Positions 9,126-17,464 of a stretch of 64,000 bases of DNA are shown piece by piece. The notes beneath the pieces are model-generated. The model made no database searches. It saw nothing but the letters and a program-made list of their open reading frames with translations, and was not told the origin of the DNA. The position numbers and the translations under genes were made by a program. Origin of the DNA: Mycolicibacterium alvei. Lineage in GTDB: Bacteria > Actinomycetota > Actinomycetes > Mycobacteriales > Mycobacteriaceae. The DNA is taken from assembly GCF_010727325.1 (NCBI RefSeq), contig NZ_AP022565.1:4712001-4776000 (forward strand), in the 5' to 3' direction. How positions within the stretch are numbered: position 1 is the first letter of the stretch; the number at the start of each line of letters is the position of its first letter.

Positions 9126-10280
9126 GTGGATTTCGATTTTGGTGAGGCGGCCGACACGCTGCGAGGTGAGCTGCGTGCGCTGATCGCCGATCAGGTGCCC
9201 GCCGACTTTCTCGGCGCGTTCACCGATGACCCCGCCGATCTGGCGGTGGCCCAGCAGTTCTGCCGGACCCTGGCGCAGCAGCACCTGCTGTGCAAGGCGT
9301 GGCCGGAGGAGTTCGGCGGCGGCGACGCCTCGGTGTGGGAGCAGACCGTGGTGCGCGAGGAGATGTGGGCGCACCACGAGCCACGTGGTGCGCAGTACAT
9401 GGGCGTCAACTGGGTGGGTCCGATCATCATGCGGCACGGCACCGAGGAGCAGCAGCGTAAGCACCTGCCGCCGATCGCCAACGGCGAAGTGATCTGGTGT
9501 CAGGGCTTTTCCGAGCCGGAGGCCGGCTCCGACCTGGCCTCGCTCCGCACGTTCGCCCGCCGGGAGGAAGACGGCTGGCGGGTCAACGGCCAGAAGATCT
9601 GGACCTCGTACGCCACCATGGCGCAGTGGATCTTCCTGTTGGCCCGCACCTCCAAAGGTGAGAAAAAGCAGCAGGGTATGACCATCTTCCTGGTGCCGAT
9701 GGATTCGCCGGGCATCACGGTGCGCCCGATCCGCACCATGATGGGCCCGCACCATCTCAACGAGGTGTTCTTCGACGACCTCAAGGTGACCGAGGCCGAT
9801 GTGCTCGGCACCGTGGACCAGGGCTGGTCGATGGTGCAGGACGTGGTGTCGTTCGAGCGCGTCGGCATCGCCCGCTACGCGCGCTGCGAGCGGCTGCTGC
9901 AGTCTGCCCCCGAGGTGCTCGGCGACAAGTGGGAACAGCTGCCCGCTGAGCTGCGTGGCCGGTGGACCCGGATGCTCACGCACTGCCGCCGGGCTCGGCT
10001 GATGGCCTACCGGGTGGTGTCGATGCAGGCGACCGGCCGGGTGAATCCCGGTGACTCCGCGGCCTATCGGATCGCGGTGACGCGGCTGGATCAGGAGAGT
10101 GCCGAGGTGCTGATGGAGATTGCCGCTGCCCTGCCTCGTGGGGGAAGCCCGGAGTCCGAGTACTTCCGCGCCGAGGTGGAAGACCACTGGCGGTACTCGC
10201 AGGCGTCCACGGTGTCCTCGGGCAGCATCGAGATGCAGCGCATCCTGCTGTCCCGCACCATGCTGGCCGGAAAGGCGTGA
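9126..10280 (+). CDS. Acyl-CoA dehydrogenase, large subunit of first pair
   Basis: 384 residues. GTG start at 9126 with AGGCCAGGA just upstream. FSEPEAGSDLASL is the conserved FAD/acyl-CoA segment and GQKIWTSYA follows. At the C-terminus SSGSIEMQRILLSR has Ser where MCAD-type enzymes carry the catalytic Glu, but SFERVGIA retains a Glu at the helix-G position used by LCAD-type enzymes. It is followed by a short acyl-CoA dehydrogenase gene, as in the heteromeric alpha2-beta2 FadE pairs of mycobacterial sterol catabolism. Likely desaturates a bulky acyl-CoA. Confidence 0.88.
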   Translation: MDFDFGEAADTLRGELRALIADQVPADFLGAFTDDPADLAVAQQFCRTLAQQHLLCKAWPEEFGGGDASVWEQTVVREEMWAHHEPRGAQYMGVNWVGPIIMRHGTEEQQRKHLPPIANGEVIWCQGFSEPEAGSDLASLRTFARREEDGWRVNGQKIWTSYATMAQWIFLLARTSKGEKKQQGMTIFLVPMDSPGITVRPIRTMMGPHHLNEVFFDDLKVTEADVLGTVDQGWSMVQDVVSFERVGIARYARCERLLQSAPEVLGDKWEQLPAELRGRWTRMLTHCRRARLMAYRVVSMQATGRVNPGDSAAYRIAVTRLDQESAEVLMEIAAALPRGGSPESEYFRAEVEDHWRYSQASTVSSGSIEMQRILLSRTMLAGKA

Positions 10281-10284
10281 CGCG

Positions 10285-11205
10285 ATGATTCTCGATCTCA
10301 ACGACGACGCCAAAGAGTTTGGCCGCCAAGCGCTCAAGGCCTTCGAGGCTGCCGGTGGTGACCAGCTGCTGGTCCAGGCCGACGCCAAACCCGACACCCG
10401 GGCCGGCTTGATCGCCCCCGTCCTGGAAAGCCTGGGGGTCTTCGAGCTCGAGCCGCGCGGCGATGAGGACTCACTGGAAGCCGCCGCCGCGGTGTGCCGC
10501 AGCGCCGGGTACTGGGCCCTGCCGTATCCGGTGGCCGAGCGGTTGGCACGTCCGGAGGGTCTCGACGTCGACGGCCTGATCGTCGTCGACGCCGACGCTC
10601 CCGAGGCGGCGCTGCAAGGTCTGGACAACCGATGGGCCGCAGTCACATTGGACGGTGGCCGCAGCACGGTATCCAAGTTCGGTGCATCCGGGCCGTCCTT
10701 CGCCACCGCCCTCGAACTCTCCGCGGTCGACAGTGCAGGGGCAGGGGATGTGGCGCTGGCCCTGACCCTGCCGTCGTGGACGCTGCTCGGCATGTTGGAC
10801 CGGGCCATCGACCTCACCGTCGCGCACGTCAGCCTCCGCAAGCAGTTCGGTCAGCCACTGTCGTCCTTCCAGGGGGTGCAGTTTCAGCTGACCGATGCCG
10901 AGGTGGAGCGCAGCGGCGTCGACATCCTGGCCAAGTACGCGCTGTGGAGCCTGACCACGAACCCTGCCGACGAGGCGATCAACGATGCCCTGGCGCTGCG
11001 ACTGGCCGCCATCGAGGCCGCCGAGGTGGTGTTCCGGGTATGCCATCAGTTGCACGGGGCAGTCGGCTTCTGCGATGAGACCGTGCTGTCCTGGCTGTCG
11101 CGCTACAGCCAGCCGTTGCGCCGCTTGCCATTCGGCGTATCCAAGACCCGCGACACCCTGACCGCCCGACTGGGCCGGCGTGGACTCACCGGGTTGTTTT
11201 CGTGA
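10285..11205 (+). CDS. Acyl-CoA dehydrogenase-like small subunit of first pair
   Basis: 306 residues, clearly shorter than the 380-residue norm. The ATG at 10285 follows the previous stop by 4 nt. SLRKQFGQPLSSFQ is the FAD-contacting Arg/Gln-Phe-Gly segment, and VCHQLHGAVGFCDET is the usual late helix. The Glu expected in helix G is absent (TLLGMLDRAIDL), consistent with the non-catalytic chain of a heterotetramer. Probable partner of the preceding large subunit; shares the active site and FAD. Confidence 0.82.
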   Translation: MILDLNDDAKEFGRQALKAFEAAGGDQLLVQADAKPDTRAGLIAPVLESLGVFELEPRGDEDSLEAAAAVCRSAGYWALPYPVAERLARPEGLDVDGLIVVDADAPEAALQGLDNRWAAVTLDGGRSTVSKFGASGPSFATALELSAVDSAGAGDVALALTLPSWTLLGMLDRAIDLTVAHVSLRKQFGQPLSSFQGVQFQLTDAEVERSGVDILAKYALWSLTTNPADEAINDALALRLAAIEAAEVVFRVCHQLHGAVGFCDETVLSWLSRYSQPLRRLPFGVSKTRDTLTARLGRRGLTGLFS

Positions 11206-12365
11206 GCGAACTCGACGACTTTCGGGCCACCGTGCGGGACTGGTGCGCCGCGCACGTCCCGAAAGACTGGCGCGCCAACCAGACCGGGGTCGGCGACGAC
11301 GAGTTCGCGTCTTTCCAGAAATCCTGGTTCGCCGAGCTACACACCGCCGGCTACGCCGTGCCGCACTGGCCCGCCGAATGGGGCGGCGGCATGTCGGTAC
11401 CTCAGCAGATCGTCCTGTACCAGGAACTGGCGGCCCACGATGCGCCCCGCCTGGTGTTGGCGTTCGTCGGGATCCACCATGCCGCCTCCACACTGTTGGC
11501 CGCAGGTACCGACGAACAACGTAGAAGGCATCTGCCGGCCATCCTCGACGGCGAGATCTGGGTGCAGGGTTTCTCCGAGCCGGAGGCCGGATCCGATCTG
11601 GCAGCACTGCGCACCACGGCCCGCGCCGATGGCGAGGACTTCATCGTCAACGGCCAGAAGCTTTGGGCCAGTGGCGCGTTACACGCCGACTGGTGTCTGC
11701 TGCTGGCCCGCACCGACCCGGATGCACCCAAGCGGCACGGCATCTCGTACTTCCTGATGGACATGACCACACCCGGCATCGACGTACGGCCGATCCGCAA
11801 TGCCGTGGGGGATTCCCACTTCTGCGAGATCTTCCTCAACGACGTGGCAGTGCCTGCGGCCAATCTGATCGGCCCGGTGAACAAGGGCTGGCAGGTCGCT
11901 CAGGCCACGCTCGGCGCCGAACGCGGCATGACCATGCTCGAGTTGTCCGAGCGGCTGGGCAATGCCGGCTTCACCTGGCTACTGGACGCTGCCCCGACCG
12001 ACGATCCGGTGGTGGCAGACCGGCTGGCGCAGTTCGAGATCGAACTGACCGGCCTGCGTCGTCTGTGCCGGGATCTGGTGGAGCGCACCGAGGCAGGGAA
12101 GGCCGGTCCGGCCGACGCCTCGATCGTCAAGCTCTACTACAGCGAGTTATTGCAGCGGATGACGGGCTTCGGTGCGGAGATCGGCGGTCTGCATTCCCAC
12201 ACCGTGCTCGCCAAACCGGCGTCCAGCGGCTGGGAGTCGGGCGCCTGGATGCTCGATTTCATCGGATCGTGGGAATGGACCATCCCCGGCGGGGCCAGCG
12301 AGATCCAGCGCACCATCATCGGTGAGCGCGGTCTGGGCCTGCCTCGAGAACCGAGTGCGGTGTGA
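11202..12365 (+). CDS. Acyl-CoA dehydrogenase, large subunit of second pair
   Basis: 387 residues. GTG start overlaps the upstream stop by 4 nt. FSEPEAGSDLAAL, GQKLWASGA and GGASEIQRTIIGERGLGLP are family hallmarks. The MCAD Glu position is Gly, while GAERGMTML carries a Glu at the helix-G position. Paired with the next, shorter gene. Two such pairs in one operon suggest two successive dehydrogenation steps or two chain lengths. Confidence 0.88.
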   Translation: MSELDDFRATVRDWCAAHVPKDWRANQTGVGDDEFASFQKSWFAELHTAGYAVPHWPAEWGGGMSVPQQIVLYQELAAHDAPRLVLAFVGIHHAASTLLAAGTDEQRRRHLPAILDGEIWVQGFSEPEAGSDLAALRTTARADGEDFIVNGQKLWASGALHADWCLLLARTDPDAPKRHGISYFLMDMTTPGIDVRPIRNAVGDSHFCEIFLNDVAVPAANLIGPVNKGWQVAQATLGAERGMTMLELSERLGNAGFTWLLDAAPTDDPVVADRLAQFEIELTGLRRLCRDLVERTEAGKAGPADASIVKLYYSELLQRMTGFGAEIGGLHSHTVLAKPASSGWESGAWMLDFIGSWEWTIPGGASEIQRTIIGERGLGLPREPSAV

Positions 12366-13399
12366 TGAGCGAATTTTCCGAGCTGCACGACGAACTGCGT
12401 TCGGTAGCGGCTGATCTGCTGGCCAAGGACACCGTCGACTGGCCACTGCTGGTCTCGGCGGGGTGGGTCGGACTGGACGCCCCCGAAGAGGCAGGCGGTG
12501 CCGGTGCGACGTTCGCTGAAGTAGCGGTGATCTGTGAAGAGATCGGCCGGGCTGCGGCGCCCACCAGCTACCTGGGCGGTGCAGTGCTGGCCATCTGTGC
12601 ACTGAATACGTTGCAATCCAATGACTCTCGCGGCGCGCTCCTACAGGACGTGGTGGCCGGAAACTCCCGCGCCGCACTCGCCCTGCCCGGGGCGGGTGAG
12701 CCGGCACCCTTCGAACTGGCCACCACCAGGCTGGGCTGGCGCGTCCACGGCCGGGCCGCCTTTGTGTCCGACGCGACCGGAGCTCGGCGGCTGCTGCTGC
12801 CTGCCCGTGACGCCGACGGCGTTGCGGTGCTCGTCGACGTGGCCGCCAATTCACCCGGGCTGACGGTCACCGAACAGCCGGTACTCGATGAGACCCGCAG
12901 ACTGGCCACCGTGACGGCCGAAGGTGTAGAGCTCGACGCCGACGCGGTGTGGCGATTCGACGGCGACCCCGAGGAGCAGGTGCGAAAGCTCACCGAACGG
13001 GCCGCGCTCGCGGTGGCCTGCGACAGCGTGGGCATCGCGCAGGCCATGCTCGACGCCACGGTGTCCTACACCGGGGTTCGCCAGCAGTTCGGCCGTCCGA
13101 TCGGCTCGTTCCAGGCCGTCAAGCACGCGTGCGCCGACATGCTGGTGCGGATCTCGGTGGCCCGTCAATTGGTGAACGCGGCCATCGAATCTCCGGAGCC
13201 TCGAGCAGTTTCGATGGCCAAGGCCTATGCCACCGAGGCGGCGGTCGAGGTGGCGGGCAAGGCCATGCAGTTGCACGGCGGTATCGGCTACACCTGGGAG
13301 AGCGGCGTGCACGTCTATCTCAAGCGGGCCGCGCTCAACCGTTCGCTGTTCGGCTCGCCCGCCGAACACCGCGGAAGGATCGCCCAGCGCTACCGATGA
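12365..13399 (+). CDS. Acyl-CoA dehydrogenase-like small subunit of second pair
   Basis: 344 residues from ATG 12365, which shares its A with the upstream TGA (TGATG). An in-frame GTG three bases earlier is possible. GVRQQFGRPIGSFQAVKHACADM is split across the conserved FAD and substrate helices, and MQLHGGIGYTWE matches the late ACAD motif. Shorter than a stand-alone ACAD and directly coupled to the large-chain gene, so probably the second chain of an alpha2-beta2 enzyme. Confidence 0.83.
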   Translation: MSEFSELHDELRSVAADLLAKDTVDWPLLVSAGWVGLDAPEEAGGAGATFAEVAVICEEIGRAAAPTSYLGGAVLAICALNTLQSNDSRGALLQDVVAGNSRAALALPGAGEPAPFELATTRLGWRVHGRAAFVSDATGARRLLLPARDADGVAVLVDVAANSPGLTVTEQPVLDETRRLATVTAEGVELDADAVWRFDGDPEEQVRKLTERAALAVACDSVGIAQAMLDATVSYTGVRQQFGRPIGSFQAVKHACADMLVRISVARQLVNAAIESPEPRAVSMAKAYATEAAVEVAGKAMQLHGGIGYTWESGVHVYLKRAALNRSLFGSPAEHRGRIAQRYR

Positions 13400-13468
13400 G
13401 CCGCGATGAGTTTTCCGCGCGGCAGTGGTCAGACCTAGCGACTGTCCATTGCATGAAGGAGAAATATC

Positions 13469-14242
13469 GTGGTTACCCGTCTGAGTGCCCCGCTGGGCGC
13501 CCCCAACTGGATCGACCTGACCACGTCCGACGTCGAGCGCGCCCAGCAGTTCTACGGTGCGGTGTTCGGCTGGACGTATGAGACCGGCGGCCCCGAGTAC
13601 GGCGGCTACGTCACTGCATCCGTCGACGGGCAGGTGGTGGCCGGTCTGATGCGCAATGACCCGCAGTGGAACGCCCCGGATGCGTGGACCACATACCTGC
13701 ACACCGCCGATGCCGACGCCACGGTGGCGGCGGCCATCGCGGCCGGCGGGAGTAACTGCGGTGGCGTGATGGACATCCCGGCCAAGGGCCGGATGGCGAT
13801 GATGACCGATACCGCCAACGGGTTCTTCGGCATCTGGCAGCCGGGCGGGCACGAGGGTTTCGCGGTGTTCAACGAGGCCGGGGCGCCGGTGTATCACCAG
13901 CTGACCACCAGCGACTACGCCAAGGCGTTGGACTTCTACCGGACGGTGTTCGGCTGGACCACCCAGGTGGTGTCGGACACCGACGAGTTCCGTTACAGCA
14001 CAGCTTCATTCGATGGCGAGGAATTGGTCGGTGTGATGGACGGTTCGTCGTTCATCCCCGACGGCGCGCCGTCGGATTGGGCCACGTTCTTCGGTGCCGA
14101 CGATGTGGACAAGACGATCGAGCTGGTTGTGGCCAATGGTGGCTCGGTGGTGCGCGCGGCCGAGGACACCCCGTACGGCAGGTTGGCCGCGGTGGCCGAT
14201 CCGACCGGTGCCGGGTTCAATCTGTCGTCACTGCAGGGCTGA
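13469..14242 (+). CDS. Tandem VOC (glyoxalase-like) domain protein, Rv0577/CFP32-like
   Basis: 257 residues made of two repeated VOC domains: LTTSDVERAQQFYGAVFGW near residue 16 and LTTSDYAKALDFYRTVFGW near residue 146. The layout and WNAPDAWTTYL-type segments recall the M. tuberculosis CFP32 family. GTG start at 13469 with AAGGAG 9 nt upstream. It is the last gene of the operon by position and is followed by a hairpin. VOC proteins include dioxygenases, isomerases and ligand binders; the metal site here is not obvious, so no reaction is assigned. Confidence 0.8.
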   Translation: MVTRLSAPLGAPNWIDLTTSDVERAQQFYGAVFGWTYETGGPEYGGYVTASVDGQVVAGLMRNDPQWNAPDAWTTYLHTADADATVAAAIAAGGSNCGGVMDIPAKGRMAMMTDTANGFFGIWQPGGHEGFAVFNEAGAPVYHQLTTSDYAKALDFYRTVFGWTTQVVSDTDEFRYSTASFDGEELVGVMDGSSFIPDGAPSDWATFFGADDVDKTIELVVANGGSVVRAAEDTPYGRLAAVADPTGAGFNLSSLQG

Positions 14243-14538
14243 GGGCGAAGTCGGCGACGCGGTCCTACCTGAGATTCAGGTGGGACCGCGGCCGGTTCGC
14301 GTCAGCTCAGCGGGCTCAGTTGTGGTGGCCGTATTCGCCGCCGGGCCCTGGGTTCAGTGCTTGCCGGGCGTGAATCCTTTCGCAGGAGTTTGCCGAAATG
14401 GGCCGAAATGGGTTGTCGGGACGGACCCATAACGGGGTTGCCTATTCGGGTAAAAGTGGCCAGCGCTGCGCCTAGCCTGGGTGGGAGTGAATGCTGCGCC
14501 GCGGGCAGGGCCGGTGGCAGAGAGGCGGGACCACTCCC
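14243..14538. other. Intergenic region between catabolic operon and thiocyanate hydrolase-like cluster
   Basis: No gene seen in these 296 bases. It holds the hairpin at 14258-14290, a short direct repeat of GCCGAAATGG around 14391-14412, and probably the promoter of the next cluster. An in-frame upward extension of the next gene to 14491 exists but has no family similarity that I recognise. Confidence 0.6.
14258..14290 (+). terminator. Hairpin after the catabolic operon
   Basis: CGCGGTCCTACCT pairs with AGGTGGGACCGCG around a 7-nt loop: 13 pairs including one T-G wobble, 16 nt after the last stop codon. There is no T-tract, as is common for mycobacterial terminators. Confidence 0.5.
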
Positions 14539-15378
14539 ATGGGGACAGCGGCTGAGCGTGCCGAAAGGCTCGAACTCATCTCCAGGCTGAAGACGACGTT
14601 CCAGGAAGACCCGGAATGGCCCATGCCGGACCAGGTCACCAGTGAACATTTCTGGGCCTACATGAAGACCTCGCACGATGTCGGCGGTGAACTGGACTTC
14701 CCGAAGGTCTACGAGAACAAGGAGGAGGAGCACTGGGAGCTGATGACGTATGTGCTCTGCGAAGTCCTTGGGTGGCAGGGGATCTGGGTTTCCGAGGAAC
14801 GGCGTCGGCTGGCCAACGTCGACGTCGGGCGACCTATCTACCTGGGGCTTCCGTACTACAGCCGTTGGCTGTGGTCGGTGGGTAGGTTGCTGATCGAGAA
14901 GAAGCACATCTCCTGGGGCGATCTGACCGACCGCCTGGCAGAGGTGCAGGCGCGGTATGTGGGCCAGTCGATGGGCACACATCCGGATGCCCAGCCCAAA
15001 TTCGAGGGTGACGGCTCGAAGGTGGTCCGCAACAAGCACCACATCGAGGCCGCCGGTATCGGCGATCCGCAGGTTTTTGCCGGCAAGGCCGATCCGGCGA
15101 AGTTCAAAGTCGGCGATCCGGTGGTGGTGCGGGACCTGCCGGCGATGTTCTACACCCGCACCCCGGAGTATGTGCGCGGTGCCGCCGGCGTGATCGCGGA
15201 GTACGCCTACGAAAGTCCCGCGCCGGAAGACGAGACCTGGAACATCGAGGACGCCAAGCCGGAGTGGTTCTACATCGTGCGTTTCAAGCAGACCGAGTTG
15301 TGGGGGGAGTCCTACACCGGTCCCGCGAACGACACCCTCCAGACCGAAATCCCCGAGCGCTGGCTAGCGCCGGCCTGA
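14539..15378 (+). CDS. Thiocyanate hydrolase/nitrile hydratase-like fused beta-alpha chain
   Basis: 279 residues from ATG 14539 (an upstream in-frame start at 14491 looks less likely). The N-terminal half (HDVGGELDFP, EEEHWELMTYVLCEVLGW, PYYSRWLW) resembles the thiocyanate hydrolase beta chain as I remember it. The C-terminal half (GIGDPQVF, FYTRTPEYVRGAAG, NDTLQTEIPERWL) resembles its alpha chain. In classical thiocyanate hydrolase these are separate proteins; here they are one, like the nitrile hydratase beta subunit. It should pack against the metal-binding chain encoded next to form the SCN- or nitrile hydrating enzyme. Confidence 0.82.
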   Translation: MGTAAERAERLELISRLKTTFQEDPEWPMPDQVTSEHFWAYMKTSHDVGGELDFPKVYENKEEEHWELMTYVLCEVLGWQGIWVSEERRRLANVDVGRPIYLGLPYYSRWLWSVGRLLIEKKHISWGDLTDRLAEVQARYVGQSMGTHPDAQPKFEGDGSKVVRNKHHIEAAGIGDPQVFAGKADPAKFKVGDPVVVRDLPAMFYTRTPEYVRGAAGVIAEYAYESPAPEDETWNIEDAKPEWFYIVRFKQTELWGESYTGPANDTLQTEIPERWLAPA

Positions 15379-15422
15379 CCGCATCTGCCAACCGACTTAC
15401 CCGGAGACGATAGGAACTGCTT

Positions 15423-16154
15423 ATGTCGGCACATGGGCACGATCACGATCACGACCACGCCCGCACCGTCAAACCGATGGTCGACGAGATCACCGAATTC
15501 GAGGTTCTCGAGATCGCCCTGCGTGAGTTGTGCATCGAAAAGGGCTTGTTCACCGCCGCGCAGCATCGCCACTTCACCGAGTTCGCCGAGCACATTGGTT
15601 CCACGCCGGCGGCTCGGCTGGTTGCCAAGTCCTGGCTGGACCCGAAGTTCAAGGCGCTGGCGTTGAGCGACCCGATCGCAGCCTGCAAGGAGGTCGGTGT
15701 CGACTGGCTCGAACCCACCGGGTTCGGTACGCCGAGCGATTTCGTGGCCTTCAAGATCCTCGAAGACACGCCGACGGTCCATCACGTCATCGTCTGTGCA
15801 CTGTGCTCCTGCTACCCGCGGCCGATTCTCGGAAACTCACCGGAGTGGTACCGGACCCCGAACTATCGGCGTCGTATTGTGCGCTGGCCTCGGCAGGTGC
15901 TGTCCGAATTCGGCCTCGAACTGCCCGACGGCGTCGAGGTGCGGGTGGAGGATTCCAACCAGAAGCATCGCTTCATGGTGATGCCGGTGCGGCCGGAGGG
16001 CACTGAGGGGTGGACTGAGGACCAGTTGGTCGAGATCCTCACCAGGGATTCGCTGATCGGCGTTGCGCTGCCCAAGCCGGGAGTGACGACCAACATCATC
16101 ACCAAGACTCGGTCGGCGAACAATCCGATCGCCGCTGCCGGGACCGCGCCGTGA
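15423..16154 (+). CDS. Thiocyanate hydrolase gamma/nitrile hydratase alpha-like metal-binding subunit
   Basis: 243 residues. The low-spin Co/Fe site is VCALCSCYPRP with Cys125, Cys128, Ser129 and Cys130. Known cobalt-type enzymes have Thr and iron-type have Ser at position 126, whereas this protein has Ala. SPEWYRTPNYRRRIVRWP and the His/Asp-rich N-terminus (GHDHDHDH) are closer to thiocyanate hydrolase gamma than to nitrile hydratase alpha. The His tail may help metal capture. The two outer Cys are normally oxidised to sulfinate/sulfenate. Expected reaction: hydration of SCN- (to COS and NH3) or of a nitrile. Confidence 0.85.
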   Translation: MSAHGHDHDHDHARTVKPMVDEITEFEVLEIALRELCIEKGLFTAAQHRHFTEFAEHIGSTPAARLVAKSWLDPKFKALALSDPIAACKEVGVDWLEPTGFGTPSDFVAFKILEDTPTVHHVIVCALCSCYPRPILGNSPEWYRTPNYRRRIVRWPRQVLSEFGLELPDGVEVRVEDSNQKHRFMVMPVRPEGTEGWTEDQLVEILTRDSLIGVALPKPGVTTNIITKTRSANNPIAAAGTAP

Positions 16155-16540
16155 GTGCTGCGCTGGGGGATTCCTCTCCAGAGGAGCGGGTAGGCAAGCC
16201 TATTGAGATCCTTGAGGAGATCAGCGGGAGCAACCAGGACTGGCCCGTGATGGCGGCCAAATATGGTGTGGAGAACCCGCTCCCGCCGTGGAAGACCAGC
16301 CTCGACGCGTTGTGCGATGCGCTCGACACTGCCTCGTGCGAAGTCGAAGACCTGGACTTCACCTTCAAGGACCGGCGCGACGAGGAAGACGAATTGTCGA
16401 CGACCCGGTACCAGAACCTTCCGTACCCGGAAAACCAGCTCGTTTCGCTGGCACATTCGCTGGTCGCCCGCGGTGTGATCGACGAAGCCGATTTGCGGCA
16501 ACGACTAGCCGAGATTCGCGCCCGACTGGAGGCCGAATAA
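16151..16540 (+). CDS. Small accessory/activator-like protein of the nitrile hydratase superfamily
   Basis: 129 residues, starting by ATGA-type overlap (GTGA) with the metal-binding subunit. YPENQLVSLAHSLVARGVID and LRQRLAEIRARLE resemble the helical N-terminal part of nitrile hydratase beta chains. Cobalt-type nitrile hydratases are followed by a protein of about this size that delivers the metal by subunit swapping. Similar function is inferred here from size, order and resemblance. It could alternatively be a third structural subunit. Confidence 0.6.
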   Translation: MSAALGDSSPEERVGKPIEILEEISGSNQDWPVMAAKYGVENPLPPWKTSLDALCDALDTASCEVEDLDFTFKDRRDEEDELSTTRYQNLPYPENQLVSLAHSLVARGVIDEADLRQRLAEIRARLEAE

Positions 16541-16554
16541 CCACGTCGGCGACT

Positions 16555-17019
16555 TCAGCGTGACTGGCTGAGCGCGAAGTCGGCGAAGTCGAAGCCGGGC
16601 ACCACCACGCAACTGACCAGGGCAGGCGCGTCGTCGCGAGGTTTGGCGCGCTGCCAGTGGCCGGGCGGCACGAGTAGCTGGGGTTGCTGGAGGGCAGTGA
16701 TATCCGGACCCAGCAGGTGCGTTGTGGCCGTGTCTCGTTCGGCTCCGATCTCCAGTAGCAGCGGGCTACCGCGATGGTGGAACCAGAGTTCGGCACTGCG
16801 GACGGTGTGCCAGGCCGACTGTTGGCCGGGCATCAGTAGGAACAGGATCGCGGTGCCGGCGCTGCGTGGTCCGGCATAGCCGGGCGGCAGCGACGACTGG
16901 CTCACCGTCAGTTCGCTGCGCCACGTTTCTCGGTACCACCCGCCCTCGGGGTGCGGGGCGAGGTCGAGTTGTTCGGCCCAGTCGGGAAGTTCGGTCACAC
17001 CCGATAGTCTCGTCGTCAT
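16555..17019 (-). CDS. DUF985/cupin_5 family protein
   Basis: 154 residues. DLAPHPEGGWYRETWRS near the N-terminus and SAWHTVRSAELWFHHRG in the middle are the signature segments of the DUF985 cupin family, which is structurally a cupin but without a settled reaction. The chosen ATG (17017-17019) shares the tetranucleotide CATG with the start of the divergent gene; an in-frame GTG seven codons later is an alternative. Cytosolic, monocistronic. Confidence 0.8.
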   Translation of the reverse strand: MTTRLSGVTELPDWAEQLDLAPHPEGGWYRETWRSELTVSQSSLPPGYAGPRSAGTAILFLLMPGQQSAWHTVRSAELWFHHRGSPLLLEIGAERDTATTHLLGPDITALQQPQLLVPPGHWQRAKPRDDAPALVSCVVVPGFDFADFALSQSR

Positions 17020-17461
17020 GGTTCGTCTGCGTCCAGGATGGCTGGTAGCCCTGTGTGCTGCGGTCCTGATGGTGGTCGCCTGGCTGCCGTGGCTGACCAC
17101 CAGCGCCCACGGCGGTGGCCGGGCCAATGCGATCGGTGGGGCAGTGGGAAGCATCGTGCTGCCTCGTGGTTTCGGCGCCGGGCAGCTGATCGTTTTGTTG
17201 GGTGCCGGGCTGATCGTGGCCGGTGCGATGGCCGGGCGCGGGTTGTCGCAGCGGTGGGCTTCGGCTGCGGGGCTGCTGATTTCGCTGGCTGTGGTGGCGC
17301 TGACGGTGTGGTACTACACGCTGAACGTCAAGGGGTCGGTCGCCGCGGGTTACGGGCTGTACGTCGGCGGTGCCATGGCGGTGCTGGCCGGGTTGTGTTC
17401 GGTGTGGTCGCTGTTGTCGACGTTTGGTCCGATGAGCGCTGGCGCGAAGAGTATGGGATAG
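17018..17461 (+). CDS. Small membrane protein, four predicted helices
   Basis: 147 residues with four hydrophobic segments: about 8-26 (LVALCAAVLMVVAWLPWL), 53-69, 83-100 and 111-134. Function unknown; comparable small mycobacterial membrane proteins are annotated as hypothetical. Its ATG (17018-17020) overlaps the divergent cupin start by two bases, so any promoter must lie inside the cupin coding region. The GNAT gene follows 3 nt after the stop. Confidence 0.7.
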   Translation: MVRLRPGWLVALCAAVLMVVAWLPWLTTSAHGGGRANAIGGAVGSIVLPRGFGAGQLIVLLGAGLIVAGAMAGRGLSQRWASAAGLLISLAVVALTVWYYTLNVKGSVAAGYGLYVGGAMAVLAGLCSVWSLLSTFGPMSAGAKSMG

Positions 17462-17464
17462 CGA

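Noticed and set aside
8817..10841. 674-codon minus-strand open frame
   Set aside because: Antisense to three well-supported catabolic genes; Arg/Pro/Ser-rich composition and no domain.
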